This document shows positions 55,616-64,000 of a stretch of DNA of 64,000 bases, piece after piece. Under the pieces are notes generated by a model that had not been told where the DNA came from, did no database searches, and saw nothing but the letters and a program-made list of their open reading frames with translations. A program made the translations under genes and the position numbers. Every line of letters begins with the position of its first letter. Position 1 is the stretch's first letter. This DNA is from Marinobacter fonticola (GTDB lineage Bacteria; Pseudomonadota; Gammaproteobacteria; Pseudomonadales; Oleiphilaceae): the NCBI RefSeq assembly GCF_008122265.1, contig NZ_CP043042.1:3286001-3350000 (forward strand), in the 5' to 3' direction.

Positions 55616-56368
55616 ATGGAACAGGCTGAACTGGAACGACGCGCAGGCTGGAAGAAATCGCCCGTACTGGGCATTCTGGCGAGCATTGTACTGGTCGGCG
55701 CGATTCTCGCCGTACTTTATGCCTTGGGCATCCACGAGCGTGTGGTCGAGCTCTTGCAATGGTTCGAAGCACAAGGTGCATGGGCGCCGGTGCTATTTAT
55801 CGTGATCATGATGCTGGTGATGGTTTTGCTGCTGCCCGGCGTGTTGTTCACCACGGGCGCCGGTTTCGTCTTCGGCGTCCTCGAAGGTACGGTCTATGTG
55901 GTCGGCGGCACGGTGCTCGGTGCTGCGGCGTCCTTCCTCATCGCCCGTCACCTGTTTGGCGAGCGGGCCAAAGAATTCATCATGGCCCGGGCCAAGCTCA
56001 AATTGATGAGCGACGAGCTAACGCCCCACGGCTGGAAGATCGTACTACTGACACGGCTGATCCCCTTCTTCCCCAGCAAGATCTCCAACTACTTCTTCGG
56101 GCTGACTCATTTTTCCCTGGGCGGGTTCGTGGTAGGGAGTACCATCGGCTTTATTCCCTTTTCCCTGCACAATGTCTACCTGGGCTCTCTCGCCGCCGAC
56201 CTGACCACCCTGGGCGTGCGCGAAACCGGTCGCTCACCGCTGGAATGGGCCATTTACGGTGCCGGGTTTGTAGGCACGGTTATCGCCGTGATTTTTCTGA
56301 ATCGACTCGCCCGCCGAGCGCTGGCCAAATACACCGGTAAAGATGAAATCGTGGAGGATGTATCGTGA
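55616..56368 (+). CDS. TVP38/TMEM64-family (DedA-like) membrane protein
   Basis: Inner-membrane protein of 250 residues with five or six hydrophobic segments. The family motifs are LLPGVLFTTGAGFVFGVLEG, GTVLGAAASFLIARHLFGERAKEF and LLTRLIPFFPSKISNYFFGLTHF, with the re-entrant loop pattern F-x-x-R-x-x-P-x-x-P. VTT/DedA-type proteins scramble or translocate lipids, but the role of this one is not known. The last codons overlap the next gene by 4 bp (GTGA), so the two are probably translationally coupled. Confidence 0.88.
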   Translation: MEQAELERRAGWKKSPVLGILASIVLVGAILAVLYALGIHERVVELLQWFEAQGAWAPVLFIVIMMLVMVLLLPGVLFTTGAGFVFGVLEGTVYVVGGTVLGAAASFLIARHLFGERAKEFIMARAKLKLMSDELTPHGWKIVLLTRLIPFFPSKISNYFFGLTHFSLGGFVVGSTIGFIPFSLHNVYLGSLAADLTTLGVRETGRSPLEWAIYGAGFVGTVIAVIFLNRLARRALAKYTGKDEIVEDVS

Positions 56369-58617
56369 GCTGGATGAAATGGCTGCCCTGGCGCTTTGTG
56401 GTTCGTCACGTGGCACGCAAGCACGGTTTCCTGGACCCGATTGCGTTGCTATCCCGCTTGCATGGTTTCGCTCAGCCATCGGAGGTCGGCGAGCCCATCG
56501 AACTCCTGCGGGCGGGCGTGGTATTCCATGCCCGGGGCCTGATCAACAGCCGTGTCGTTCAGCATAACCTGGACTGGCTCTGGCCCTACTGGATCGAGAA
56601 GCAGTTCGACCCGGTCGACCCGTCGTTTATTCCCCGCGCCTTTTCCATCACCCACATCAACCTCAGTCACCGCAACTGGACCGCCGTGGGCCATCCTGAT
56701 GTGGACGAGCTACCCATTGTCGACCCGCGCGGCCTGCTGACGCCGTTTTTCGACGGCTGGTCGCTGGACGGTTGGCTCATGGCCAACGACGGACGTTGTC
56801 TGCTGCCGTCACGGGTGCCTGAAGCCCAGCAACGGCAGGAACTGCGTGACGGTGTGAGCGTCACCACCGATACGTCGATGGACGGCCTGAAACTGACCAC
56901 TCGCAGTTGGGTGGAGCTGGAACAAGGCATACCCGTGTGCAAGATGAGTCTGCGGGCGCGCAGCGATAGCGAAAGCTCGCTGGTCCTATCCCTGCGCCCG
57001 AGTAACCCCGAGGGCATCAGCTTCATTCACAAAGCCAGGATTTCCGAGCAACGGGATGCCTGGACCGTCGACGGACACAAGTCTGTGATGTTCAGCCGTC
57101 CGGCTGACCGCCACCATGTATCCGACTACAAACAAGGCGACGTCCATATCCACTTGCAGGACCGGGATGACCAGACCGACGCTGTTTGCGACGTGGGCAT
57201 GGTCACGGCCGCTGCGTTGTTTACCGTCAAACCCGGCGAGACGACGGAAATTATCGCCAGCATCCCGCTATCGGATAAACGGGCGACGCTCGACTCGCCC
57301 GAGGCTTGGAGAGAGGAACGCGAGACCCACGCCAGGTTGGTCTGCCCCGATCCGCGTTACCAGTTCCTCTACGACGCCGCCGTGGTGTCGCTGATCCTGC
57401 ACTCGCCGGACGATGTCTACCCCGGCCCGTTCACTTACAAACGTTTCTGGTTCCGGGACGCGGCATTCATCATCAACGCGCTGCTGGGTATCGGCCTGAC
57501 TCGCCGTGCAGAACGGGCGCTGGATCGTTTCCCCGCCCGGCAGACGACGATGGGCTACTTTCGTTCTCAAGAGGGGGAATGGGACTCCAACGGCCAAGTG
57601 CTCTGGATTCTGCAGCGCTACTTCCACCTGACCGGCACCAAACCCGGTCCCGAATGGCACGGCCCGATCAAGCGCGGCGCCCGGTGGATCGCGCGCAAGC
57701 GTCTCAAGGACACACTCGACGCACCTCATGCCGGCTTGTTGCCGGCGGGCTTTAGCGCCGAGCATCTCGGACCCAACGATTACTATTTCTGGGACGATTT
57801 CTGGGGCATTGCGGGGTTGGAGGCCGCCAGCGAAATGCTGGCCGAATTCAGTGACGAGGAAAGCCGCGAGATGGCCCAAGAGGCCAACAACTTCACCCAC
57901 GCTGTGGACCGCTGCCTGGAGAAATGCCAGCAACGTCTGGGCCGTCTGGCGTTACCGGCGTCGCCCTATCGCCGTCTGGACGCGGGGGCGATAGGCTCCC
58001 TGGCGCTGGGCTATCCCACGCAGCTTTGCGATCCGGACGATCCGCGCCTGCTCGATCTGGCCGATTTTCTGATCGAGCGCTGCTTCGTCAAAGGCGCTTT
58101 CTATCAGGACATGATCCACTCGGGCCTTAACGCCTACCTGACACTTCACGTGGCCCAGGTGCTGCTGCGAGCGGGCGACCCGCGCTATATCGATTTAATG
58201 GATGCGGTCGCCGAGCTGGCGTCCTCGACCGGCCAATGGCCCGAAGCCATTCACCCCGGCACCGGCGGCGGCTGCATGGGCGACGGCCACCATGTGTGGG
58301 CTTCGGCAGAATGGGTGCTGATGGTCCGCAACTGTTTTATCCGCGAGGAAGGCGAGCGATTGGTGTTGTGCTCGGGCATTCCCCAGCGCTGGCTGGATCA
58401 GCCCAAGGCCACCAGCTTCGGACCCGCGCCAACCCGTTTCGGCACGGTGTCCGTCACTATCACCCCACATCCAGAAGAGGCCCCCACAGTCGAATGGGAG
58501 GCCGACTGGCACGCGGAAGAGCCGGCGATTGCCGTGCAACTGCCGGGTCACGACTCGATAATGGCGACCAAGGGCTCGCGCTCGGTCGCGCTGTCGCGGC
58601 AGGGCGAGGAGGTCTGA
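56365..58617 (+). CDS. Six-hairpin glycosidase-like protein of unknown specificity
   Basis: 750-residue cytoplasmic protein starting on GTG within the upstream stop (GTGA). The N-terminal half is a beta-sandwich-like region; the C-terminal about 400 residues have (alpha/alpha)6 six-hairpin features of the amylo-alpha-1,6-glucosidase / GH15-like superfamily: YPGPFTYKRFWFRDAAFIINALLGIG, DSNGQVLWILQRYFHLTG, DYYFWDDFWGIAGLEAASEM, FYQDMIHSGLNAYLTLHVAQVLL and QWPEAIHPGTGGGCMGDGHHVWASAEWVLMVR. Acidic residues in RFWFRDAA, WDDFW and WPEAIHP are candidates for catalysis. No signal peptide. Translational coupling to the TVP38 gene suggests a shared function with a membrane-linked glycan. The substrate is unknown. 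Confidence 0.75.
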   Translation: MSWMKWLPWRFVVRHVARKHGFLDPIALLSRLHGFAQPSEVGEPIELLRAGVVFHARGLINSRVVQHNLDWLWPYWIEKQFDPVDPSFIPRAFSITHINLSHRNWTAVGHPDVDELPIVDPRGLLTPFFDGWSLDGWLMANDGRCLLPSRVPEAQQRQELRDGVSVTTDTSMDGLKLTTRSWVELEQGIPVCKMSLRARSDSESSLVLSLRPSNPEGISFIHKARISEQRDAWTVDGHKSVMFSRPADRHHVSDYKQGDVHIHLQDRDDQTDAVCDVGMVTAAALFTVKPGETTEIIASIPLSDKRATLDSPEAWREERETHARLVCPDPRYQFLYDAAVVSLILHSPDDVYPGPFTYKRFWFRDAAFIINALLGIGLTRRAERALDRFPARQTTMGYFRSQEGEWDSNGQVLWILQRYFHLTGTKPGPEWHGPIKRGARWIARKRLKDTLDAPHAGLLPAGFSAEHLGPNDYYFWDDFWGIAGLEAASEMLAEFSDEESREMAQEANNFTHAVDRCLEKCQQRLGRLALPASPYRRLDAGAIGSLALGYPTQLCDPDDPRLLDLADFLIERCFVKGAFYQDMIHSGLNAYLTLHVAQVLLRAGDPRYIDLMDAVAELASSTGQWPEAIHPGTGGGCMGDGHHVWASAEWVLMVRNCFIREEGERLVLCSGIPQRWLDQPKATSFGPAPTRFGTVSVTITPHPEEAPTVEWEADWHAEEPAIAVQLPGHDSIMATKGSRSVALSRQGEEV

Positions 58618-58678
58618 GGAGAGTGGGCAACCATGGCGGTGCATCGCATAACCATGCGAGCCAGGCGGTATCCGCGCC

Positions 58679-60334
58679 TTAAGCGGCGCGGTCCGCCTTG
58701 CGTTCCTTGCGGAAGAAGGCCACGCATTGCTCCAGTTGCTTGCGCTCCGCAGCGGTCTGGTCCGCAAATTCGATACCGTAGCGATGGCGGTTATCCTGGT
58801 CCCGGCGCCAGACCACCTGCCCCCGAACCTCGACGATCCGCTGACGGGTGAAGTCGTGAATATCGTCACTGGGCATCTGGATCTGCAACCGCAGCCGATC
58901 TCCTTCGCCGAACCGTTGCTTGGCCAGCAAATTCAGGCCGGTCATGCTGATGTCCTGCGACAGCCCTTCGTACTGGGACTCCTTGTGCCAAATCGTGACC
59001 AGCAAGTGGCCGCTTACCCGCTGGGCATTGCGGCGTTCTTCGCCATCAACCGGCGCGCTGGCATTCTCGCTCAGGGTCTCGTCGTATTTCATGCCGGTAA
59101 GCTGACTTTGCAGGCGATTGGTTAGGTTGAACAGGGCGTCACCGATATTGGCCGTATTTCCAATCTTCTGCGAATTTTCCTGTAACGTACTGAAGAGTGT
59201 GGAAAGGGTATCGTTGACCTGCGCCAAACCCTCGAGCTGCTCGGTAGAAGCCTGGCTGATGCGCTGGTTGAGTTCCGTCGTCTTGGTGATGTCTTCGCCC
59301 ATGGCCTCGATAATGCCGATGGTGTGCTCGGAGCGCTCGCGGTTCTCATTCATATCGGTCACCACACCGTCCATAACCTTGGACACCGCTTCCACCCGCT
59401 TGATCAGCGCTTCCACGATTCGGGCGACTTCCTCGGCAGATTGTCCGGTCCGCGCCGCCAGAGCCCGCACCTCGTCGGCAACCACCGCAAAGCCACGCCC
59501 ACTGTCGCCTGCCCGGGCCGCCTCGATCGCCGCGTTAAGCGCCAGCAAATTGGTCTGCTCCGATATCGAGCGGATAGCGCCGACGATTTCTCCGATGGTA
59601 TCGGCCTCAGCCTGCAGCTCGCCCACTTCGCTGGAGGCCTTGCTGACCCCGTCACCAATGACCTGCATCTTTTGGATGGTCTGCTGTACCGAATCGACGC
59701 CTTCCCGTCCCCTGGCCTCGGTTTCCAGTGCCTTTTCCAGGGTGCTGCCGCTCAAGTCGCGGACCTGCTCGGAGGCATGGTGCAATGCATTGGTCGCTTC
59801 GGTGACCTCCGTCGAACGGGCTTCCTGGGCGCGGCTGATCTGCTCGATTTCACGGGAGACCGCGGCAATCTGATAGGCGGATTGCCCCATGTGAACCGAG
59901 GAGTCGTGGATACTGGCAATCAACTTGTTAAGCCGCGTAAGCATATCGTTGAACTGGCGCTGCACCTGCCCGATTTCGTCCTGCGATGTCACTTCGACCG
60001 GATGGGTCAAATCCCCCTTCTCCACCGATCGGAGGGAACGGATCAACGCCATGATGGGGCGCACCATGAATGCAGCGAGGATAGCGATAAGCCCGAACTG
60101 GACCACGAACTCCAGCGCCGACTCCCAGATGGCGGTCACCTTGACATCGTCGTAGTGCTGATGCAGCACGGCCATTATCTCTTCGCTGACGCCCTCTCGC
60201 TCAGCCAGAGCCAGCATCGATTGCAGATTCAGCATTTCGATAAAACGGTTATAAAGCGTCGTCGCCATGGTGACGGCGAAAAAGGTGAACTGTAGTTTCC
60301 AGCGGATGCTAAGACGTGACCACCAACCGAACAT
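58679..60334 (-). CDS. Chemoreceptor with C-terminal PilZ domain
   Basis: Membrane protein of 551 residues. Two hydrophobic segments ([15 protein letters not shown] near 15 and [16 protein letters not shown] near 80) flank a short periplasmic loop, followed by HAMP and a methyl-accepting signalling domain (tip [24 protein letters not shown]). A PilZ-type c-di-GMP binding domain is attached at the end: the first motif is ERRNAQR and the second is [12 protein letters not shown], with the barrel continuing to [12 protein letters not shown]. The start at 60334 has GAGGT a few bases upstream; an ATG at 60349 is the alternative. The fusion suggests that c-di-GMP level tunes taxis signalling. Confidence 0.92.
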   Translation of the reverse strand: MFGWWSRLSIRWKLQFTFFAVTMATTLYNRFIEMLNLQSMLALAEREGVSEEIMAVLHQHYDDVKVTAIWESALEFVVQFGLIAILAAFMVRPIMALIRSLRSVEKGDLTHPVEVTSQDEIGQVQRQFNDMLTRLNKLIASIHDSSVHMGQSAYQIAAVSREIEQISRAQEARSTEVTEATNALHHASEQVRDLSGSTLEKALETEARGREGVDSVQQTIQKMQVIGDGVSKASSEVGELQAEADTIGEIVGAIRSISEQTNLLALNAAIEAARAGDSGRGFAVVADEVRALAARTGQSAEEVARIVEALIKRVEAVSKVMDGVVTDMNENRERSEHTIGIIEAMGEDITKTTELNQRISQASTEQLEGLAQVNDTLSTLFSTLQENSQKIGNTANIGDALFNLTNRLQSQLTGMKYDETLSENASAPVDGEERRNAQRVSGHLLVTIWHKESQYEGLSQDISMTGLNLLAKQRFGEGDRLRLQIQMPSDDIHDFTRQRIVEVRGQVVWRRDQDNRHRYGIEFADQTAAERKQLEQCVAFFRKERKADRAA

Positions 60335-60618
60335 GGCTACCTCAATCATTGTTACGCGGATACTCGCGACGCTTTAAAGCATTGGGAATGGCCGATTAAA
60401 GACCAATCAGACAAAGCGCGAATGTCATAGAATGCTTTTAAACGAACCGACTATTTGAACATACAACATAAGTCGGCAAGGCGAGGGAAAACTTAAGAGA
60501 ATTAACAATCTATTGACTTTTATGTCGTCAATCACTCCGCATAGGAACCGAGCGCCAGACGATTGCGCACTCGGTTGCCATCGCGCCCAATAAAAGCCGA
60601 ATCCGGCGTCAGGTCGAG

Positions 60619-61950
60619 CTACACCCCAAACGGATAAGTCTCGGGATTGGCGTCGCTCCACTCCGATACATTGTCCATCGGTTGAAGCGCTCGCGTGCGG
60701 TCAAAATGGAAGACGGCATCGAACTGTTCGGGCAAGCGGCAACGGAAGTAGTGGCTTTGGCGTTCGGTCCGGGGCAGATAAAGCACGCCAATCGCCCTTT
60801 CCAGGCGCGGTGCATGGAGAACCTCCGGCGAGGCGCTCCCAAGCTCCAGGAAAAAGTCGTTAGCTTCCATTTCGTGGAAGAGGCCTTCATAGCTCTCTGG
60901 CAAGGCCGGCCTGACCGCTTTGCGTTCGACCGGTCCATCCCACGCGGATGCTGCGGAAACTGAACCACTATGCGTCGTGAAGCCGACAAGCAAGGCATCG
61001 TCTCCGGCCCGTTCGCGGGCGAGCTGGCCGACGTTGAATTCGTCACGGTCACCCATCTGGGTCGCGCGGGCATCGCCAAGGTGGGAGTTGTGCTCCCAGA
61101 CGGCGATTCTGGCCGGCTTGCCCGAACGCTGGGAAAGATGCTTCTGCAAGGCCTCCAGCGTGTCGCTCATATGCCGGTCCCGTAGGTTCCAGGTGCTGAT
61201 GCGATCACCGAACATGGCCCGGTAGTAGTGCTCTGCATTGCGCACCAAACGGGCATTCTGTTCGGCCTGGAACAGTTCGTCCCGGGCCAGCATGCCATCT
61301 TCGCGCACGTAGTTGGGCGCATTCTCTCGGAGCCGGACCAGTTGATCGACCACTTCCTTCTCGCAGGATGGACGCCGTCCCATGGTGACACCGAAACCAT
61401 AGCGCTGTTCGCTGGAAAGATGATCCAGACAGCCGTATTGGCGTCGCGCTTCCTCGGCCGCTTCCGGATCGACGCGGTCCAGATACTCGAGCACCGCGCC
61501 GATGGATTCGTAGAGGCTGTACATGTCGAGCCCGTAAAAGCCGACACGCAGCTCTGCCGGCTGGCTTTGGTTGTATTCACGCAACCAGTCGACAAACTCC
61601 AGAATAACGGTATTACGCCACATCCACAGGGGAAAACGCTTAAAATCCGCCAAAGCCGCCTGTGCGGTCGTGTCTTTGCCGATTCCGTTAACATAACGGT
61701 TCACGCGATACGCCGCTGGCCAATCCGCTTCGACAGCGACCGCCTGCAAACCCTGATCGAGAATCAGGCGCTTGGTGATTTCGACCCGGGTTTCGTAGAA
61801 CTCATGGGTACCGTGGGTAGCCTCGCCCATGAGGATCAGCGATCTGTTCTTACACATTCGCAACAACGGATCGTAGTCGTTAGCACAGTTATGGAGAGGG
61901 ATCAGCGCTTTTTGAAGTTGATCAAGTTCGCTTGCGGTCTCGGTTGCCAT
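60619..61950 (-). CDS. Erythromycin esterase family protein
   Basis: 443-residue protein of the EreA/EreB-like fold. Family motifs: LILMGEATHGTHEFYETR (catalytic Glu/His region), VEADWPAAYRVNRYV, FPLWMWRN, GFYGLDMYSLYES and VWEHNSHLGDARATQMG (catalytic His). Most family members outside clinical resistance genes have no known substrate, so antibiotic hydrolysis should not be assumed. GGAGG precedes the ATG. The gene stands alone between the chemoreceptor and a DUF2721 gene. Confidence 0.9.
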   Translation of the reverse strand: MATETASELDQLQKALIPLHNCANDYDPLLRMCKNRSLILMGEATHGTHEFYETRVEITKRLILDQGLQAVAVEADWPAAYRVNRYVNGIGKDTTAQAALADFKRFPLWMWRNTVILEFVDWLREYNQSQPAELRVGFYGLDMYSLYESIGAVLEYLDRVDPEAAEEARRQYGCLDHLSSEQRYGFGVTMGRRPSCEKEVVDQLVRLRENAPNYVREDGMLARDELFQAEQNARLVRNAEHYYRAMFGDRISTWNLRDRHMSDTLEALQKHLSQRSGKPARIAVWEHNSHLGDARATQMGDRDEFNVGQLARERAGDDALLVGFTTHSGSVSAASAWDGPVERKAVRPALPESYEGLFHEMEANDFFLELGSASPEVLHAPRLERAIGVLYLPRTERQSHYFRCRLPEQFDAVFHFDRTRALQPMDNVSEWSDANPETYPFGV

Positions 61951-62151
61951 GGTCGCCTCCAGGTGATTAGAACAACTAATCCAGGCGCGACTTCATTTTC
62001 TGCGTCCTTTGTACCTCATACTTTATGGGTAAAGCTCATGCGCTTAAAGGGTTAGTGCACTCGGACGTTTTCCTCTGCGGCTATCCGTGGGATAGGATTG
62101 AAAGACTTCAACCATCCGGCTCTCTGTCGCCGTCACGGAAAGGACGCTCCA

Positions 62152-62559
62152 TTGAATCTGACCACGCCAGCTCTGCTCTTCCCCGCCATCTCCCTTCTAC
62201 TGCTCGCTTATACCAACCGGTTTCTGGTGCTGGCCCAATTGATCCGCCAGCTCAAACAGATGGAAAGCGAACGAGACCAGAGCATTATCGCCCGTCAGCT
62301 CGGCACCCTGCGCAAGCGCATCGTGCTGATCAAACGCATGCAGGCCACCGGTGTACTGAGCTTTCTGATATGCACGGTGTCCATGTTCGGTCTTTTCCTC
62401 GGCGCCAACGTTTTCGGCGTCATCTGTTTCGGTGCCAGCCTTATCCTGCTATCCCTGTCACTGCTGTACTCGCTCTACGAGATCATCATTTCCACCGACG
62501 CGATCAACGTGGAACTGGAGGATTTCGAAGCCCGGCATCGGCGGGGTATATCGTCCTGA
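62152..62559 (+). CDS. DUF2721 membrane protein (TTG start)
   Basis: Small protein of 135 residues with three hydrophobic segments (ALLFPAISLLLLAYT, ATGVLSFLICTVSMFGLFLG and VICFGASLILLSLSLLYSL). The opening NLTTPALLFPAISLLLLAYTNRF and LVLAQLIRQLK fit DUF2721. The start is TTG at 62152 with AAAGGA 8 nt upstream, which gives the family's usual N terminus; a longer reading from 62098 adds a non-conserved stretch. Function unknown. It converges on the DUF2238 gene. Confidence 0.8.
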   Translation: MNLTTPALLFPAISLLLLAYTNRFLVLAQLIRQLKQMESERDQSIIARQLGTLRKRIVLIKRMQATGVLSFLICTVSMFGLFLGANVFGVICFGASLILLSLSLLYSLYEIIISTDAINVELEDFEARHRRGISS

Positions 62560-62565
62560 TACGCT

Positions 62566-63237
62566 TCAGGAGCCCCCAAAAAACCGCGGATTCCGCTCAA
62601 TAAACGCATTGATCCAGCGCTCCAGGAACGACACCCGGCGTCCGTGCTTCAGGTAGTGCCAGCCCAGGATGGAAATCACCAGGGCGCCGATGGTATCGAC
62701 AATCAGGTCCCACATGGTGTCGGTGAGGCCAGACGGGTCGCCTAGCATCGGCTTCTGCATATTCATGCCAAAAACCTGATCCATGGTGAACTCGAAGATT
62801 TCCCAGATCGCACCGAAGCCCAGAGCAAACAGGAACGCAAAAAAAGCGACGAAGCCCGCCCGCAAGTGAACATCGACCCGGTCGGTTTCGTTCAGGATAT
62901 GCACCAGCAGGAAACCAACAATCCCCAATAAAAATCCGGAGCTGGTGTGCAACACGATGTCCCACCACCAAAAGCGCGTGTAATAATCGCGCACCTCACC
63001 CAAAAACAAGGCAGCGAAAACGAAAGCAATGGCCAGCAACTGCATCTGCGGCGGAACAAAAATTCGGAACCGGCGTTCAAGCACGACGGGGAAGAAGGTG
63101 ATACCGATGATCAGCAGCGTGAAGCCGGCCGTCACCCACTGCCTTTCCCATAACGCGAATAGCGCCTGGCCGAGAAGCACCAGTTGGAGGGCGACGGTGA
63201 TTCGCTGGTGAGTAATCCTGAAACGCATCCAAGGCAT
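62566..63237 (-). CDS. DUF2238 (YjdF-like) membrane protein
   Basis: Inner-membrane protein of 223 residues with six hydrophobic segments. DUF2238 motifs: RDYYTRFWWWDIVLHTSSGFLLGIVGFLLV, ALGFGAIWEIFEFTMDQVFG and GLTDTMWDLIVDTIGALV, with the acidic/histidine residues that mark the family. The start is uncertain (ATG at 63237 or 63228, or GTG at 63270); no clear ribosome binding site is present. Function unknown. Confidence 0.82.
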   Translation of the reverse strand: MPWMRFRITHQRITVALQLVLLGQALFALWERQWVTAGFTLLIIGITFFPVVLERRFRIFVPPQMQLLAIAFVFAALFLGEVRDYYTRFWWWDIVLHTSSGFLLGIVGFLLVHILNETDRVDVHLRAGFVAFFAFLFALGFGAIWEIFEFTMDQVFGMNMQKPMLGDPSGLTDTMWDLIVDTIGALVISILGWHYLKHGRRVSFLERWINAFIERNPRFFGGS

Positions 63238-63473
63238 CCATGAACTTGGGATTCCATCTGACCATATCACAGTAAGGCAGGCGCGCCGGGAGCATAAGAT
63301 TAAATGTCTTAAGTAGAGCGGTTCCGGAACCCGTGGTCCGAAACCGGTGGACCGAAACCCGTGGGAAACCCGTGGAGAACCCCTGAAAAGTGCTCAGAAG
63401 ACGACGTCGGTCGCCTATCAGTTATAACCTGCCATTCTCCGGGCCAGCCCCCGCTGGCCCGGGTTACCGCTCT

Positions 63474-64000
63474 TCAAGCGAGACCGAAGTTCTCCAGGAA
63501 ACAGCGGTAATCGCCCTCCACACAGTCCGCATAATCCTCGGCGATGGCTGTGACCAAGCGCACGAAATCGTCTTTCCGGTCCTCGGTCTTGGCCTGAATA
63601 CCTTGTTCGAACAGAAACGGCACATCGGGATTCAGGGTGCGGCTAGCGCGCTTGTGTTCAGTGGCCAGGATCTGGCCCCAGAGGCCCGCCATCTTCTTGA
63701 GATCTTTCTTTTTATCCAGCTTGTCGGTAGCAAAGTCGTCCTTGAACGGTGAACGCTCACGCACCGAGAACACGGCGCCATCCATCTTCAGCCAGCCCAG
63801 GTAACGGTCGGGATGCTCCGCCAGAGCCCGAAAGGCGCGGGCGTGGCGGGTGCCTTCGTTTTCGTAGGTCTGGTTGTAGGCCTCACGCTCTTCCTGCGAC
63901 ATGGCCGTCAGGGCCGACGGACCATCCTGCTGCTTGATGTCGAGGATTAGATCGTCGTGCTCCTCGCCGCCCGGCCCTTCAATCAGGGCATAAAACCGCG
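63474..64000 (-). CDS. DUF2252 family protein, partial (runs off the window)
   Basis: The reading frame stays open to the right end of the window, so only the C-terminal 175 residues are seen. The part before the internal ATG at 63902 continues in frame (for example RFYALIEGPGGEEHDDLILD, IKQQ) and matches the strand that DUF2252 proteins have before their variable middle part. Later segments YLGWLKMDGAVFSVRERSPFKDDF, MAGLWGQILATEHKRA and AIAEDYADCVEGDYRCFLENF agree with the family's C terminus. DUF2252 proteins are about 400-450 residues and have a kinase-like fold of unknown role. The start codon lies outside the window. Confidence 0.75.
   Translation of the reverse strand, partial: RFYALIEGPGGEEHDDLILDIKQQDGPSALTAMSQEEREAYNQTYENEGTRHARAFRALAEHPDRYLGWLKMDGAVFSVRERSPFKDDFATDKLDKKKDLKKMAGLWGQILATEHKRASRTLNPDVPFLFEQGIQAKTEDRKDDFVRLVTAIAEDYADCVEGDYRCFLENFGLA

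Noticed and set aside
60619..61950. Macrolide resistance gene
   Set aside because: The family call is safe, but environmental members rarely act on macrolides, and there is no mobile context.

Overview
The window is a chromosomal segment of a moderately GC-rich, probably marine and salt-adapted gammaproteobacterium. Gene types fit Marinobacter or a close relative: ectoine hydroxylase, a BCCT osmolyte carrier, an NhaP-type antiporter, Ohr/OhrR, PEP-CTERM surface protein and many c-di-GMP and chemotaxis proteins. The genus is inferred from gene content, not from a marker gene. I see no rRNA, tRNA, CRISPR, prophage or complete insertion sequence with a transposase.

Layout. 1-5 kb: two divergent L,D-transpeptidases, a Cache-type chemoreceptor and a PEP-CTERM protein with a good sigma-54 promoter. 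5.7-10.6 kb: VanZ-like protein, RsbW-like ATPase, sirtuin, ohrR-ohr and a periplasmic binding protein. 11-15.3 kb: two exported proteins (DUF6160-like and choice-of-anchor D) and an AraC regulator. 15.7-22.2 kb: cytosine permease, CBS protein, DUF1127/LysR pair, Na/Ca antiporter followed by a calcium-activated-nucleotidase-like gene, and a DksA-like zinc finger. 22.4-34 kb: GGDEF-EAL protein, semialdehyde dehydrogenase, GDSL lipoprotein plus lipase chaperone, HPP protein, class I aldolase, and small housekeeping genes. 34-43 kb: large mechanosensitive channel with a polyglutamine tract, three transporters, EF-hand protein. 43.6-52.7 kb: ectoine hydroxylase, three related Crp/Fnr regulators around an antiporter, a second GGDEF-EAL protein. 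53-64 kb: egtB-egtD (ergothioneine), TVP38 protein coupled to a six-hairpin glycosidase-like protein, chemoreceptor-PilZ fusion, erythromycin esterase homologue, DUF2721, DUF2238 and a DUF2252 gene that runs off the right edge.

Themes. Osmotic and ionic stress (BCCT, EctD, MscK-like channel, NhaP, Na/Ca antiporter), oxidative and thiol defence (Ohr/OhrR, EgtBD) and c-di-GMP/taxis (two GGDEF-EAL proteins, two chemoreceptors, one with PilZ) dominate.

The most unusual signal is non-coding. Three 266-268 bp elements (10656, 31426, 38605) share one architecture: terminal inverted repeats, two consecutive hairpins with different but self-complementary stems, an invariant 7-nt CCGAAGG between the hairpins, and short motifs in loop A that are complementary to motifs in loop B. 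The stems differ in sequence from copy to copy while pairing is kept, which suggests selection on the fold. Several short tandem-repeat arrays (13, 19 and 22 bp units and a CAGCAA hexamer) also occur.
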